64,000 nucleotides of DNA from JBAZMA01 sp041649995 (GTDB lineage: Bacteria > Omnitrophota > Gorgyraeia > Velamenicoccales > Velamenicoccaceae). Made by a program: the position numbers and the translations under genes. The DNA is taken from positions 1 through 64,000 of the forward strand of contig JBAZMA010000007.1 in NCBI GenBank assembly GCA_041649995.1. The letters are read 5' to 3'. A model generated the notes under the pieces. That model had not been told where the DNA came from. It searched no databases and saw only the letters and a program-made list of their open reading frames with translations. Below, piece after piece: positions 26,821 to 35,466 of the stretch. How positions within the stretch are numbered: the stretch's first letter is position 1; each line of letters opens with the position of its first letter.

Positions 26821-27747
26821 ATGGCAAAAAAGTCAGGAATTCTTTTGTCGGTCCTGCTCGCAGGGCTCATGATAGCCGGATGCGATCAGTTGCAGGGAAT
26901 TTTTAAAACTGATTTTGGGACCAGGTCCAAAACAGGACAGGCCCCTGAGGCCCCCAAAGCCGTTTACGGGACGGAGCTGGCCAAGGTCAACGGAGAGGTC
27001 ATTACCCTTGAGAGTTTTGACGAGAAGGTGAAAAATCTTACGGCCCTTTCTCCTGAGATCAAGCTGGATACGGCCGAGGCCAAAAAGAATTACCTCAACG
27101 ATCTCATCACCCAGGAATTGATTTTCCAGGCGGCCCGGTCACGAGGCATGGAAAAGAAAAAAGAAGTGAGGGAAGCGCTGGATGAGTTCCGAAAGGGGAT
27201 TATGGCCCGGCAGTTGATCCTGGATGAAACCAGGGGAATCACCGTCGAGCCTTCTGAGATAGAAGCGTTTTACAATCAGTACAAACAGGCCTTTGCCGCT
27301 CCGCAGGAGATCCGGGCGCGCCAGATCGTCCTGCCTTCCGAGCAGGCCGCCAAGGAAGTCCTGATCCAGCTGCTGCAGGGAGGGGATTTCGCCGCGCTTG
27401 CCAGGGAAAAATCAACGGACGCGACCGCGTCCAAGGGCGGGGACCTGGGTTTTGTCAACCGCGCCGAGCAGTTCGACAAGTTCAATGAGGTGATTTCCAC
27501 GCTTGACGCCGGGCAGGTCAGCCCTATTTTCAAGGGACCCAAAGGTTATTATATCGTCAAGGTCGACGAGGCCAAGGGCGGAGAAGTGCCGAATCTGACC
27601 GACGTCCTTCCCGACACGAATATGACGGTTTATGATCAGATCAAGAACGGATTGCTCCAGCAGAAACAGGCGCAGAGGATCCAGGACCTGACGGATAAGC
27701 TGAGGCAGGACGCCAAGATCGAGATCAAAGAGGAGCTTTTGCGGTAA
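26821..27747 (+). CDS. PpiC-type peptidyl-prolyl isomerase lipoprotein (SurA/PrsA-like)
   Basis: An exported foldase of 308 residues. The lipoprotein signal is ILLSVLLAGLMIAGC with the lipidated cysteine near residue 21. A SurA-like N-terminal helical region follows (KNYLNDLITQELIFQAARSR), then one parvulin domain from about residue 155 (EIRARQIVLPSEQAAKEVL, LAREKSTDATASKGGDLGF, GPKGYYIVKVDE). AAGGAGAGG precedes the ATG. It is the first gene of the Tad operon, so it probably helps fold the pilus or other envelope proteins; that role is inferred from position. Confidence 0.9.
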   Translation: MAKKSGILLSVLLAGLMIAGCDQLQGIFKTDFGTRSKTGQAPEAPKAVYGTELAKVNGEVITLESFDEKVKNLTALSPEIKLDTAEAKKNYLNDLITQELIFQAARSRGMEKKKEVREALDEFRKGIMARQLILDETRGITVEPSEIEAFYNQYKQAFAAPQEIRARQIVLPSEQAAKEVLIQLLQGGDFAALAREKSTDATASKGGDLGFVNRAEQFDKFNEVISTLDAGQVSPIFKGPKGYYIVKVDEAKGGEVPNLTDVLPDTNMTVYDQIKNGLLQQKQAQRIQDLTDKLRQDAKIEIKEELLR

Positions 27748-27801
27748 GATAACCCTTTGCGCCTGAGCAGGGCTTAAGGGAAATCGGAGGGAAACCTTTA
27801 A

Positions 27802-28683
27802 GTGGATAAGCGTAAAATCAGCGTGATTTTGGCAGCCGTTCTGGCGCTCGTGGCCGTCGTCATGGTCAGGAATTACATCAGCCAGACGGAAAAGAAATAT
27901 ATCAGGGAAGAAAAAAAGGCCTATGTCCTGGTGGCCACGCAGCCCATTCCAGCCGGCGGCACCATTGAGGAATCCATGTTGAAAATGGAGGCCGTCCCCG
28001 AACGATACGTCCAGCCCAATGCCATCAGCTCTCCCACCCTTGCCGCCGGCAAACGCACCCTGGCCTCTATTGCCGTCGGAGAACAGATCATGACCACGAA
28101 GCTGACCCTGGCTGTCAAAGACACAAGCCTGGCGATGCGCACTCCTCAGGGCAAGCGCGCGATCACGATCACGATCCCTCCGCTGTCGGCTGTCGGCGGG
28201 AAGATCCGGCCCGGCGATTATGTCGATGTGATCGGGACCTTTCCTTATAACTCGCAGGTGGACGGCCGCACGGTGACGGAAATGGTCAGCGTGACGCTGT
28301 TCCAGAACGTTCTGGTTCTGGGGATGGACGTGGGGGGCGGCGGACCGGCGGAAAGAGGAAAACCGGCGCCCGCGCCCACAGACCTGGTCATTATGCTCGC
28401 CTTAACGCCGCGCGAAACCGCGCTTTTGTCGTTTTCTCTTGAACAGCGCGCCCATTTGCGGCTGGTCTTAAGGCCTCCCCTGGAAACCTCTATCGAGCCC
28501 GTTCCTCCAGTCGAGGTGAACGCTTTGTGGCAGTATGTCTTCAGCAATCTCGGTCAGGAGTTTATGCAGACCAAGGACGAGAACGTCATGAAACCGCAGG
28601 AGAAAAAGCAGGAGCCTGCGCCGGCCCCGACTGTGGAAATCTACAGGGGCACGGAAAAATCCAGCATGATCCTCAACAAATAA
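27802..28683 (+). CDS. cpaB: Flp pilus assembly protein CpaB/RcpC
   Basis: A 293-residue protein with an N-terminal membrane anchor (ISVILAAVLALVAVVMV) and a periplasmic SAF domain (VLVATQPIPAGGTIEESMLK, then TLASIAVGEQIMTTKLTL), the RcpC/CpaB layout. It continues with IPPLSAVGGKIRPGDYVDVI, the conserved post-SAF segment. The start is GTG with GGAGG about 11 bases upstream. It abuts the secretin gene. Confidence 0.92.
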   Translation: MDKRKISVILAAVLALVAVVMVRNYISQTEKKYIREEKKAYVLVATQPIPAGGTIEESMLKMEAVPERYVQPNAISSPTLAAGKRTLASIAVGEQIMTTKLTLAVKDTSLAMRTPQGKRAITITIPPLSAVGGKIRPGDYVDVIGTFPYNSQVDGRTVTEMVSVTLFQNVLVLGMDVGGGGPAERGKPAPAPTDLVIMLALTPRETALLSFSLEQRAHLRLVLRPPLETSIEPVPPVEVNALWQYVFSNLGQEFMQTKDENVMKPQEKKQEPAPAPTVEIYRGTEKSSMILNK

Positions 28684-30291
28684 ATGAATCCACACAAGAA
28701 GACGGGTCTTTTCAGGAATATCCTTTTGTCCGGCATGACGGCCCTTTTGGCCGTTTCGGCGCCCTCGTCCGTCCGTTCGGAATTCTTTTTTAACGAGTAT
28801 GACGCGGTCCGGCAGCTCGATATCGTGGTGGGTGAGTCGAAGGTCGTCGAGGTCTCCAATCCCAAAAGGATCGCCGTCGGCGATGCCAAGATCGCCGATG
28901 TCGTGGGGACCGGGCGCACCGAGATCCTTGTTTCCGCGAAACTCGCGGGCGAGACGAACCTGCAGATCTGGGATGACGCGGGACAGCGCGAGATCACAGT
29001 CCGGGTGTTTGAAGAGGACCTCAACAAACTCAAGGGCAGGCTCGTCGATCTTTTTAAGACCGCGGGGCTGCGCAGCGTGTATTTTCAGGTCGGAGACCAG
29101 GAACGAAAGGTTTTTGTCCTCGGAGAGGTCGCCCTGCGCAAAAAAGAGCTCGTGGACCAGTTGCTGGAAAATTTCAAGGATCGGGTCATTAACCTGGTGA
29201 CCTACAAGGAAGACAATCCGCTGGTGGAAGTCGATGTGCAGGTCATAGAGATCTCCAAGACGGCCATCGACCGGCTGGGCATCAACTGGTCGCAGCAGCT
29301 TGTGTTTAACGAACAGCCCACGCCCAGCGATCACACGCTCATCCGGCACGCCGCGGATATCATCAAGTCGGTCGGGCAGTCGCAGTTCGACAGGACCGCC
29401 TTGACCATGACCCTGAATATTTTAGAGCAGGATAATCTGGCGCGCACGCTTGCCAGGCCTAAGCTCGTGGCTTTGAGCGGAAAAGAGGCCAAGATCCTCG
29501 TCGGAGGTTCGGTCCCGGTCCTCTCCAGCGTGAGCGTTTCCAGCGGCACGACGACCACGGCCGTCGATTACATCGACTACGGCATCAAATTAAACATCAA
29601 GCCTGAGGTTAAGGAAACCGGGGACATCGTCTGCCAGCTGGAGGTTGAGATCAAGACCATTGATTCCTCCACCCAGCTGACTGTCCAGACAGGGGCCAGT
29701 ATTTCGACGACGACCCCCGGCTTCAAGACGCGCAACGTCACCTCCGAATTATATCTGAAGAACAACGAGACGGTCTTTTTGGCGGGCTTGATCGATAACG
29801 AACAGACCAATAATTTACAGCAGGTTCCGGGGTTGGGCAACGTGCCTATTTTCGGCGCGCTGTTCCGTTCCAAGAATTTTCAGGTGGGCAATACCGAACT
29901 CGTCGTGTCCCTGACACCCAAGGTGGTGCGTTACGGCGACATGAAACAGGACGTCGAGGAGGCGGCCATGGGCAGGGGCGGCTCTATGGTCGGAACAGAC
30001 GAGCCGGCGGAAGTGTATGTGCGCGCCGTGCAGCAGCGGATCATCAAGAATGTTTCCTATCCGGTGGAGGCCCAGAGGGCCAATCTTTCCGGTGAAGTCG
30101 TTTTGAGCCTGCACTTGTTGTCCAACGGCCAGCTGATCGGCGTTGTTGTCAACCAGTCCTCCGGACACAACCTTCTCGATAAAGCCGCTATCTACACCGT
30201 CAAGCGCCTGGCACCTTACCCCGTTTTTCCCAAAGGATTGCTGTTGAAAGAGATATGGGTGGAAGTGCCTATCGCTTACCAAATGAACTAA
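28684..30291 (+). CDS. cpaC: Tad secretin CpaC/RcpA fused to a TonB-type C-terminal domain
   Basis: This is the outer-membrane channel of the Tad pilus. The 535 residues have a signal peptide (ILLSGMTALLAVSAPSSVRS), the pilus-secretin N-domain (VVGESKVVEVSNPKRIAVGD), a BON-like stretch, and the secretin core from about residue 180 (VEVDVQVIEISKTAIDRLGI, VPGLGNVPIFGALFRSKNF, TELVVSLTPKVVR). After about residue 440 comes a region that reads as a TonB C-terminal domain: ISYPVEAQR-type start (VSYPVEAQRANLSGEVVLSL), NQSSGHNLLDKAAIYTVKRL and PYPVFPKGLLLKEIWVEVPI. This fusion is unusual for secretins. Confidence 0.92.
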   Translation: MNPHKKTGLFRNILLSGMTALLAVSAPSSVRSEFFFNEYDAVRQLDIVVGESKVVEVSNPKRIAVGDAKIADVVGTGRTEILVSAKLAGETNLQIWDDAGQREITVRVFEEDLNKLKGRLVDLFKTAGLRSVYFQVGDQERKVFVLGEVALRKKELVDQLLENFKDRVINLVTYKEDNPLVEVDVQVIEISKTAIDRLGINWSQQLVFNEQPTPSDHTLIRHAADIIKSVGQSQFDRTALTMTLNILEQDNLARTLARPKLVALSGKEAKILVGGSVPVLSSVSVSSGTTTTAVDYIDYGIKLNIKPEVKETGDIVCQLEVEIKTIDSSTQLTVQTGASISTTTPGFKTRNVTSELYLKNNETVFLAGLIDNEQTNNLQQVPGLGNVPIFGALFRSKNFQVGNTELVVSLTPKVVRYGDMKQDVEEAAMGRGGSMVGTDEPAEVYVRAVQQRIIKNVSYPVEAQRANLSGEVVLSLHLLSNGQLIGVVVNQSSGHNLLDKAAIYTVKRLAPYPVFPKGLLLKEIWVEVPIAYQMN

Positions 30292-30316
30292 CCCTTATTT
30301 TTAAGAAGAGACAGAC

Positions 30317-32509
30317 ATGACAGACAAACCTCAGACGCAGGCAACGATCATCACGATTTTCAGCACCAAAGGCGGTGTCGGAAAGACTTTGCTGGCTGTG
30401 AATCTCGCTATTTCCCTGGCCCAGGAAGGCAAGAGAGTGGCGCTTCTGGATCTTGACCTGCAGGCGATCCAGGACATGGCCCGGATGATCGACGCCACGC
30501 CTCAGTATTCGATCTTCGACATTATCTCCATCCTTGAGAAGATCGAGCAGACGGGCAATGTCAAAAATTACATGACGCTGGTTTCCAGCGCGGGCATCGA
30601 TTTTCTTCCGGCCATCACCCGTCCCAAACAGTCCCCCCATATCACAGGCGACCGTATCGGCAAAGTCCTGACCATGCTGGCGGGCTATTATGATTTTATT
30701 ATCGTCGACGGCGGACGCGCGTTCACCGACAGCCTCATCAACACATTTAACAAATCCAATCTGATCCTGTTTGTCGTGACCCCGGACATCCTTTCGGTCT
30801 ATGAGACACGATGGGGCCTGGACGTGCTGCAGTCTTTGCATTTTCCGCTCAAGATGATCAAGCTTGTCTTGAACCGCGCCGAGAGCAAGTCGGGCCTTTC
30901 CTGGCAGGAGGTCAAGCTGGCCCTGCCGTGCGAGATCATCGCCAGCGTTCCCAGCGACGGGCGCGTTGTGGGCCTGGCCCTGAACCGCGGGGTCCCTGTT
31001 GTCATCGACGCGCCGGCCAGCCGGGTCAGCGGAGGCATAAAGAAATTCGCCCAGGACCTGGTCTCCAACCTGTCGCTTTACATCGCCCACAAAGAAGTGC
31101 AGGATTTAAGGTCTATCCGCAAGGATGATCTGCCGGCGGCAGGCACCTTCTGGGATATGATGGGATTGGCCGACAAGGTCAAGTGGACGAAACCCATCGA
31201 GGAAGAAGACGAGATCATCCGTCTGAAACGCCGGATCCACGCGCGCCTGATCGAAGAGCTCGATCTCAAGCGGCTGGACATGGAGCTCATCAACAATCCC
31301 AAGAAGGCCAAGGAGCTGCGGGAAAAGGCGGAAAAGATCATCTCCAACCTTTTGGCCGACGAGACAGGCGCGTTCTTGTCTTCCCTGGAGGTCAGGGAAA
31401 AACTGGTCAAGGATATCGCCGACGAGGCTCTCGGCCTGGGCCCCCTGGAAGAACTTCTGCGCGATCCCGACATCTCCGACATCATGGTCAACAACAAGGA
31501 CCAGGTGTATGTTGAAAAGCACGGGCGCGTCGAGTTGACCAGCAAGAAATTCATTTCCGACGACCAGGTTAAGGTCGTCATCGAACGCATCATCGCGCCC
31601 CTGGGCCGGCGCATCGACGAATCCGTGCCCATGGTGGACGCCCGTCTTCCCGACGGGTCGCGCGTCAATGCCATCATTCCTCCGCTGTCTTTGACCGGCC
31701 CGACGCTGACCATCCGAAAATTCGCGCGCGAGCATTTTTCGATCCAGGACCTGATCACGCGCTTCGGCAGTTTGGACAGCCACATCGCGGATTTTCTGGC
31801 CGCCTGCGTCCACGCCAGAAAAAACATCATTGTTTCCGGCGGCACCGGTTCCGGAAAAACGACCTTTTTGAACATCCTCTCTGATTTTATCCCGGAGAAC
31901 GAACGTATCGTTACGATTGAGGACGCGGCGGAATTGAAGCTGAATCAGGAACACTGGGTGAGGCTGGAGTCGCGACCGCCCAATATTGAAGGCAAGGGCG
32001 CCATCACGATCCGGGATCTTTTCCGCAATTGCCTGCGTATGAGACCCGATCGCATTGTCATCGGCGAATGCCGCGGAGGCGAGGCCCTGGACATGCTCCA
32101 GGCCATGAATACGGGCCACGACGGTTCCCTGACGACCATCCACGCCAATTCCGCCCGCGACGTTTTGACGCGTCTGGATTCCATGATCTTGATGAGCGGA
32201 GTTGAGCTTCCCATCCGCGCCATACGGGAAATGACGGCCTCCGCCATTGATGTCGTCATTCAGACAGCGAGGCTTTCCGACGGGACCCGCAAGATCACGC
32301 AGGTTTCGGAAGTCACCGGCATGGATGACGAACTGCACATTAAATTCGCCGACATCTTTAATTTCAAACAGCTTTCCATTGAGAAGGATACCGGCAAGGT
32401 CATCGGCGATTTTGTGGCCACCGGACGCGTGCCTTCCTTTTACGACGAGCTCATCACCCGCGGCATTAATCTGCCCCAGGATATTTTCACTCCGCCACCT
32501 GCCAAGTAA
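30317..32509 (+). CDS. CpaE/TadZ-CpaF/TadA fused pilus ATPase
   Basis: One 730-residue polypeptide joins two normally separate Tad proteins. Residues 1 to about 250 are a ParA/MinD-like ATPase: IFSTKGGVGKTLLAVNLAI with signature Lys18 and Lys23, and YYDFIIVDGG. This corresponds to CpaE/TadZ, the localisation factor, without a receiver domain. From about residue 290 it is the CpaF/TadA secretion ATPase: Walker A GGTGSGKTT (Lys514), the Asp box VTIEDAAELKL, Walker B MRPDRIVIGECRGGEALDML and His box TTIHANSARDVLTRL. No frameshift or internal start is needed. It would power pilus assembly from the inner-membrane face. Confidence 0.94.
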   Translation: MTDKPQTQATIITIFSTKGGVGKTLLAVNLAISLAQEGKRVALLDLDLQAIQDMARMIDATPQYSIFDIISILEKIEQTGNVKNYMTLVSSAGIDFLPAITRPKQSPHITGDRIGKVLTMLAGYYDFIIVDGGRAFTDSLINTFNKSNLILFVVTPDILSVYETRWGLDVLQSLHFPLKMIKLVLNRAESKSGLSWQEVKLALPCEIIASVPSDGRVVGLALNRGVPVVIDAPASRVSGGIKKFAQDLVSNLSLYIAHKEVQDLRSIRKDDLPAAGTFWDMMGLADKVKWTKPIEEEDEIIRLKRRIHARLIEELDLKRLDMELINNPKKAKELREKAEKIISNLLADETGAFLSSLEVREKLVKDIADEALGLGPLEELLRDPDISDIMVNNKDQVYVEKHGRVELTSKKFISDDQVKVVIERIIAPLGRRIDESVPMVDARLPDGSRVNAIIPPLSLTGPTLTIRKFAREHFSIQDLITRFGSLDSHIADFLAACVHARKNIIVSGGTGSGKTTFLNILSDFIPENERIVTIEDAAELKLNQEHWVRLESRPPNIEGKGAITIRDLFRNCLRMRPDRIVIGECRGGEALDMLQAMNTGHDGSLTTIHANSARDVLTRLDSMILMSGVELPIRAIREMTASAIDVVIQTARLSDGTRKITQVSEVTGMDDELHIKFADIFNFKQLSIEKDTGKVIGDFVATGRVPSFYDELITRGINLPQDIFTPPPAK

Positions 32510-32652
32510 ATTCATCTTTTCGATTTTCTTAACCCGCTGTTTTTGTTTCCGCAATCCGACTGATACGGCTTTCATCCGCAAAACAAGCCCGCATCTTTTT
32601 TCAAGCTTCCCAGGAAGTTCTTAAAACTCAGGAGACCAGTCTTTCGCTGTCC

Positions 32653-32681
32653 TTGGCAAGACACATTTGCTTTGTTATAAT
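32653..32681 (+). promoter_or_regulatory. Promoter upstream of the DUF192 gene
   Basis: TTGGCA (32653-32658), 17 nt, then a perfect TATAAT (32676-32681), about 140 bp before the ATG. It lies in the 314-nt gap after the fused ATPase gene. A CCCCCC run at about 32709 follows. No clear terminator was seen in this gap. Confidence 0.65.
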
Positions 32682-32823
32682 GTGCGCGCTCTGTAAGAAA
32701 CATGTGTGCCCCCCCATGTGTGGCGGTTCCATGGATCAAGCACAGGGCTATAAAACGCTGTTGATCAGGCAAAACCTTTAATCAAAAACAGAGGCTTTGA
32801 GTGAGGCAAAAGAAAGGTGAAAC

Positions 32824-33183
32824 ATGGCCAAGAGGATAGTCAAGGTCCTGAATGAGTCAAAAGGCACGATTTTGGCAGAAAAGGTGGAAATCGCGGAAAC
32901 CTGGAGGTCGAGGTCTAAGGGATTGCTGGGAAGGCGAGGCCTTGGCAAGGGGGAGGGCCTCTTGATTACGCCTTGCAACTCCATACACACCTTTTTTATG
33001 AAATTCCCCATAGATGTCTTGTTTTTGGACAAGAATATGAAAATCGTAAAAATTACACCGAGTATGGGCCCATGGAGGTTGTCTGGTTCCCTAAGAGGAT
33101 ATCAGGTATTAGAGATTGAACATGGAGCATCAAACAACATGGGTATATCTGTCGGGAATAGTCTAAAATTGGTTGAATTATAA
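32824..33183 (+). CDS. DUF192 family protein
   Basis: A 119-residue small beta-rich protein with the DUF192 hallmarks SRSKGLLGRRGLGKGEGLLI, CNSIHTFFMKFPIDVLFLD and the C-terminal VLEIEHGASNNMGISVG. No signal peptide is seen. DUF192 genes are often found near Tad pilus loci, which fits this location. Its molecular function is not established. Confidence 0.85.
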   Translation: MAKRIVKVLNESKGTILAEKVEIAETWRSRSKGLLGRRGLGKGEGLLITPCNSIHTFFMKFPIDVLFLDKNMKIVKITPSMGPWRLSGSLRGYQVLEIEHGASNNMGISVGNSLKLVEL

Positions 33184-33244
33184 AGTCCAAATTCATATTT
33201 TGATTTCTTTAACTTATTCATTTGATTAGTTTTATTAATTTAAA

Positions 33245-34804
33245 ATGTCCAGAAAACCTAAAATCCCCCCTAAAATAGCCAGATTTGTTCTAGACGCCAG
33301 AAGAAGGAATGTTGATTATGGTGTCAGACAGCTTGCAGAGCTGGTTCATATCAAGTTTAATTTAAAAGTCAGTAAATCCAGTATTAATAATCTTATTAAA
33401 AAGGCCCATTTGAGCCGGCCTGTTGGGCGTGGGGTTTTAAGGACTAATCGCTATAGCGGAGACGCTTATGGAGTGGGTTACGGATTTATGCTCGGGGCTT
33501 TGAGGCTTTACGGAATTTGCGAGCGCCTCGCGGGTATCATCAAAAAAGAGGGTTGTTCCGAAGAGAAAATGGAATCTCTTGTTTCTTTGGTTGAATCCCT
33601 TGTGATGGCCAAGGCCATTTTTAATGTCGCTTTGCCGAAAATCCTGGAATATTCTAAAGAAGACCTTTGGAATCTCTTGGGTTACAAGATCTCAAAGGGG
33701 AATATCCAGCGGTTTTACGCGAATTTTAAATTTTCTCAAACTATTGGAATCAAACTGGTTACAGAATATTTAATCTCTATAAAGGATGTGCATCACGCGC
33801 GTATTCAGCTGGCTGACGGAAGCTTTATATATCTTGATGGAAGCCTTCAGGCTGCCTGGCCTAATGCCAAGATCCCGATTGAGTTTTCTACAAACTCTTT
33901 ATTTACAGATAGATATATTGATTCCGCCATCGATGGAAATGAGATTTTTATGGTTTTTAATACTGCCGATTTGAACGCGCTCGGCAAGGAATTTTCTGAT
34001 CTGGTCTATGGCCTGGACGGATCCATCGCCTCAAAAAGGATCAGGAAAATCGGATTTTTTAAGCCCTCCGGAGAATTGGTTAAAGAGATACCCCTTGTTC
34101 TGCCCCAAAGAAGAAGGTTTGTGATAGGCGCCTGGCCTTCGCAGTTTAAGGCAATCACAGATGTTGAAAAACAAAAACCGTGCGCAAGCCTTCATTTTGA
34201 GCCTCTGGGGCAGATTTTTTACATTTCTGAAGGCTTGTTAAAATATTCTCAACATATTGATAATAAAGAGGTTATATTAAGATTAATCGTCCTGAAAAGC
34301 GCGGAAACCTCCGGGGCGAAAATCGCTTTGTTTACCAACGCGGATGAGAAGGATTGGTCCCCTGCAGATATTGCTGAGGCATTTTTAAGGCGTTTTGGAG
34401 ATTTTCAGCAAAAACACCACTTTTTTGTGCAAAAATTGCAAAATCCCGGATATGTGGAAGATTTTATGAGTTTTGACAGCATTTCCTCATTTTCGCTAAG
34501 GTTGAAGGAAAAATCAGATTTTGATGGTTTTCTTGGCCAAATTGTGGAAATTAGCGATTTATTGGCAAAAAACACTTTTTTCCCAACTTTTTGCTACAAA
34601 TGGAGCCTTTTGAAAACCAGGGAACTGATTTACAAACAACCTGGATCTCTGAAAAGAGATCTTGCAAATGATTCAGTATTTAATTTGTTGGAATACAATG
34701 AATTAGGACAAAAAGAAGCGTATGAGTCTGCCTGCGTCAAGTTTAACGAATCTTTGGTTTTTGAAAAATCAGGCAGAAAAATCTGGTTTAGGTGCAGGAC
34801 GTAG
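33245..34804 (+). CDS. AT-rich protein with HTH and DDE-transposase-like features
   Basis: No family is confidently recognised in this 519-residue protein. The N-terminus (GVRQLAELVHIKFNLKVSKS then SINNLIKKAHLSRP) reads as a helix-turn-helix of the kind found in transposases. ADGSFIYLDG near residue 190 could carry a first catalytic Asp. TNADEKDWSPADIAEAFLRR followed by FGDFQQKHHFF resembles the strand-helix segment of DDE transposases, where the last acidic residue lies. By eye the gene is much more AT-rich than its neighbours and has its own terminator, so it was probably acquired. No flanking inverted repeats were found. It may be a degenerate or domesticated transposase. Confidence 0.6.
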   Translation: MSRKPKIPPKIARFVLDARRRNVDYGVRQLAELVHIKFNLKVSKSSINNLIKKAHLSRPVGRGVLRTNRYSGDAYGVGYGFMLGALRLYGICERLAGIIKKEGCSEEKMESLVSLVESLVMAKAIFNVALPKILEYSKEDLWNLLGYKISKGNIQRFYANFKFSQTIGIKLVTEYLISIKDVHHARIQLADGSFIYLDGSLQAAWPNAKIPIEFSTNSLFTDRYIDSAIDGNEIFMVFNTADLNALGKEFSDLVYGLDGSIASKRIRKIGFFKPSGELVKEIPLVLPQRRRFVIGAWPSQFKAITDVEKQKPCASLHFEPLGQIFYISEGLLKYSQHIDNKEVILRLIVLKSAETSGAKIALFTNADEKDWSPADIAEAFLRRFGDFQQKHHFFVQKLQNPGYVEDFMSFDSISSFSLRLKEKSDFDGFLGQIVEISDLLAKNTFFPTFCYKWSLLKTRELIYKQPGSLKRDLANDSVFNLLEYNELGQKEAYESACVKFNESLVFEKSGRKIWFRCRT

Positions 34805-34830
34805 GTTTTTGGTGCCCAGAAAAGGGCAAT

Positions 34831-34860
34831 CTGAGCCCTCCGCTTAGCTCAGGATTTTTT
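34831..34860 (+). terminator. Intrinsic terminator after the transposase-like gene
   Basis: CTGAGC (34831-34836) pairs with GCTCAG (34847-34852), followed by GATTTTTT. It lies about 30 bp past the stop codon and insulates the pilin operon downstream. Confidence 0.75.
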
Positions 34861-34960
34861 CCCCATTTTTAACGAAAATCCTCCCTTTTTTCAAAACGCA
34901 GGTTTTTACCCCCTTTTTTCACCTCAATTTTTGTTAACCCAGTAAAATCGCTCATTTACG

Positions 34961-34976
34961 AAGAAAACGTTTTCTT
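34961..34976. promoter_or_regulatory. 16-bp perfect palindrome upstream of the pilin promoter
   Basis: AAGAAAACGTTTTCTT is a perfect dyad ending 17 bp before the -35 box. Its centre is about 60 bp upstream of the expected transcription start, a typical position for an activator site. The surrounding 34,861-34,993 is AT-rich and otherwise shows no feature. Confidence 0.55.
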
Positions 34977-34993
34977 TTAAAAGAGATTAATTG

Positions 34994-35023
34994 TTGACAT
35001 ATATATAATAATTATGATATAGT
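34994..35023 (+). promoter_or_regulatory. Promoter of the pilin-array operon
   Basis: TTGACA (34994-34999, consensus), 18 nt, then TATAGT (35018-35023). Transcription would begin near 35030, about 175 nt before the first pilin ATG. Confidence 0.75.
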
Positions 35024-35029
35024 TTTGTT

Positions 35030-35192
35030 GTTCGAGAAACGGTATCGGGTCAAACCGACAATGAAAAACGCCACGGAAGCAAAAAATTTAGGGACTTTTT
35101 GTCCCTGGGTTGTTTTGCGGCAAGATTTTCTCTTTGCCGAATTGCCGATAGCTGAGATTAAATGACAGCTACGGTGATTCGGCTATTTTTTT
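35030..35192 (+). promoter_or_regulatory. Attenuator or riboswitch-like leader of the pilin operon
   Basis: The leader folds into a small hairpin (35045-35058), a long stem-loop (35079-35118, with GGGAC/GTCCC at its tip), a hairpin CGGCAAG/CTTTGCCG (35118-35139), and a terminator-type stem of about 18 bp (35136-35183) ending in TATTTTTTT. The third hairpin and the terminator share bases 35136-35139, so they exclude each other, as in antiterminator/terminator switches. The T-run ends 13 bases before the pilin ATG. No known riboswitch class was recognised; the ligand or regulator is unknown. Confidence 0.7.
35136..35192 (+). terminator. Terminator hairpin just upstream of the first pilin gene
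   Basis: The 5' arm at 35136-35154 pairs with 35166-35183 (one bulged A, two G-T pairs), with an 11-nt loop, followed by T, A and seven Ts. Because it stands between the promoter and the first pilin gene, it must be conditional. Confidence 0.8.
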
Positions 35193-35205
35193 ACTGAGGT
35201 TCGTA

Positions 35206-35466
35206 ATGAGTTTAAAAAAGTTTTTAGAAAGAAATAGGTGGACAAAACAGAGGGCCAGGAAAGGCCAGTCCGTAATCGAGTATTTTATCCTTTTTACGGC
35301 GCTTGCCCTTCTTACGATCCTGGCCAGCTCTTCTTTCTTCGATGATGTGAAGCGTTCAACAGATTTTTGTTTCAATTATTCTGTAGGCAAGATGAAACAG
35401 CAGGACCTGGATTCCTTCCAGTTGGGGGGAGTGGCTCCAGGCGGAAGCGGAGATTTCACCTTATGA
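35206..35466 (+). CDS. Pilin-like protein 1 (class III signal)
   Basis: An 86-residue protein with a basic leader (MSLKKFLERNRWTKQRARKG), then the prepilin motif G-QSVIEY with Glu at +5, and a hydrophobic helix (FILFTALALLTILASSSFF). The soluble tail is short and glycine-rich. Cleavage after Gly by a TadV-like peptidase is expected. TGAGG precedes the ATG. Its TGA overlaps the ATG of the next pilin-like gene. Confidence 0.85.
   Translation: MSLKKFLERNRWTKQRARKGQSVIEYFILFTALALLTILASSSFFDDVKRSTDFCFNYSVGKMKQQDLDSFQLGGVAPGGSGDFTL

Noticed and set aside
35030..35192. Cyclic di-GMP-I (GEMM) riboswitch in the pilin leader
   Set aside because: The position and a GTCAAACC segment are suggestive, but the GCAAAGCCACGGG-type core and the second paired arm are not present, so only an unclassified attenuator is claimed.
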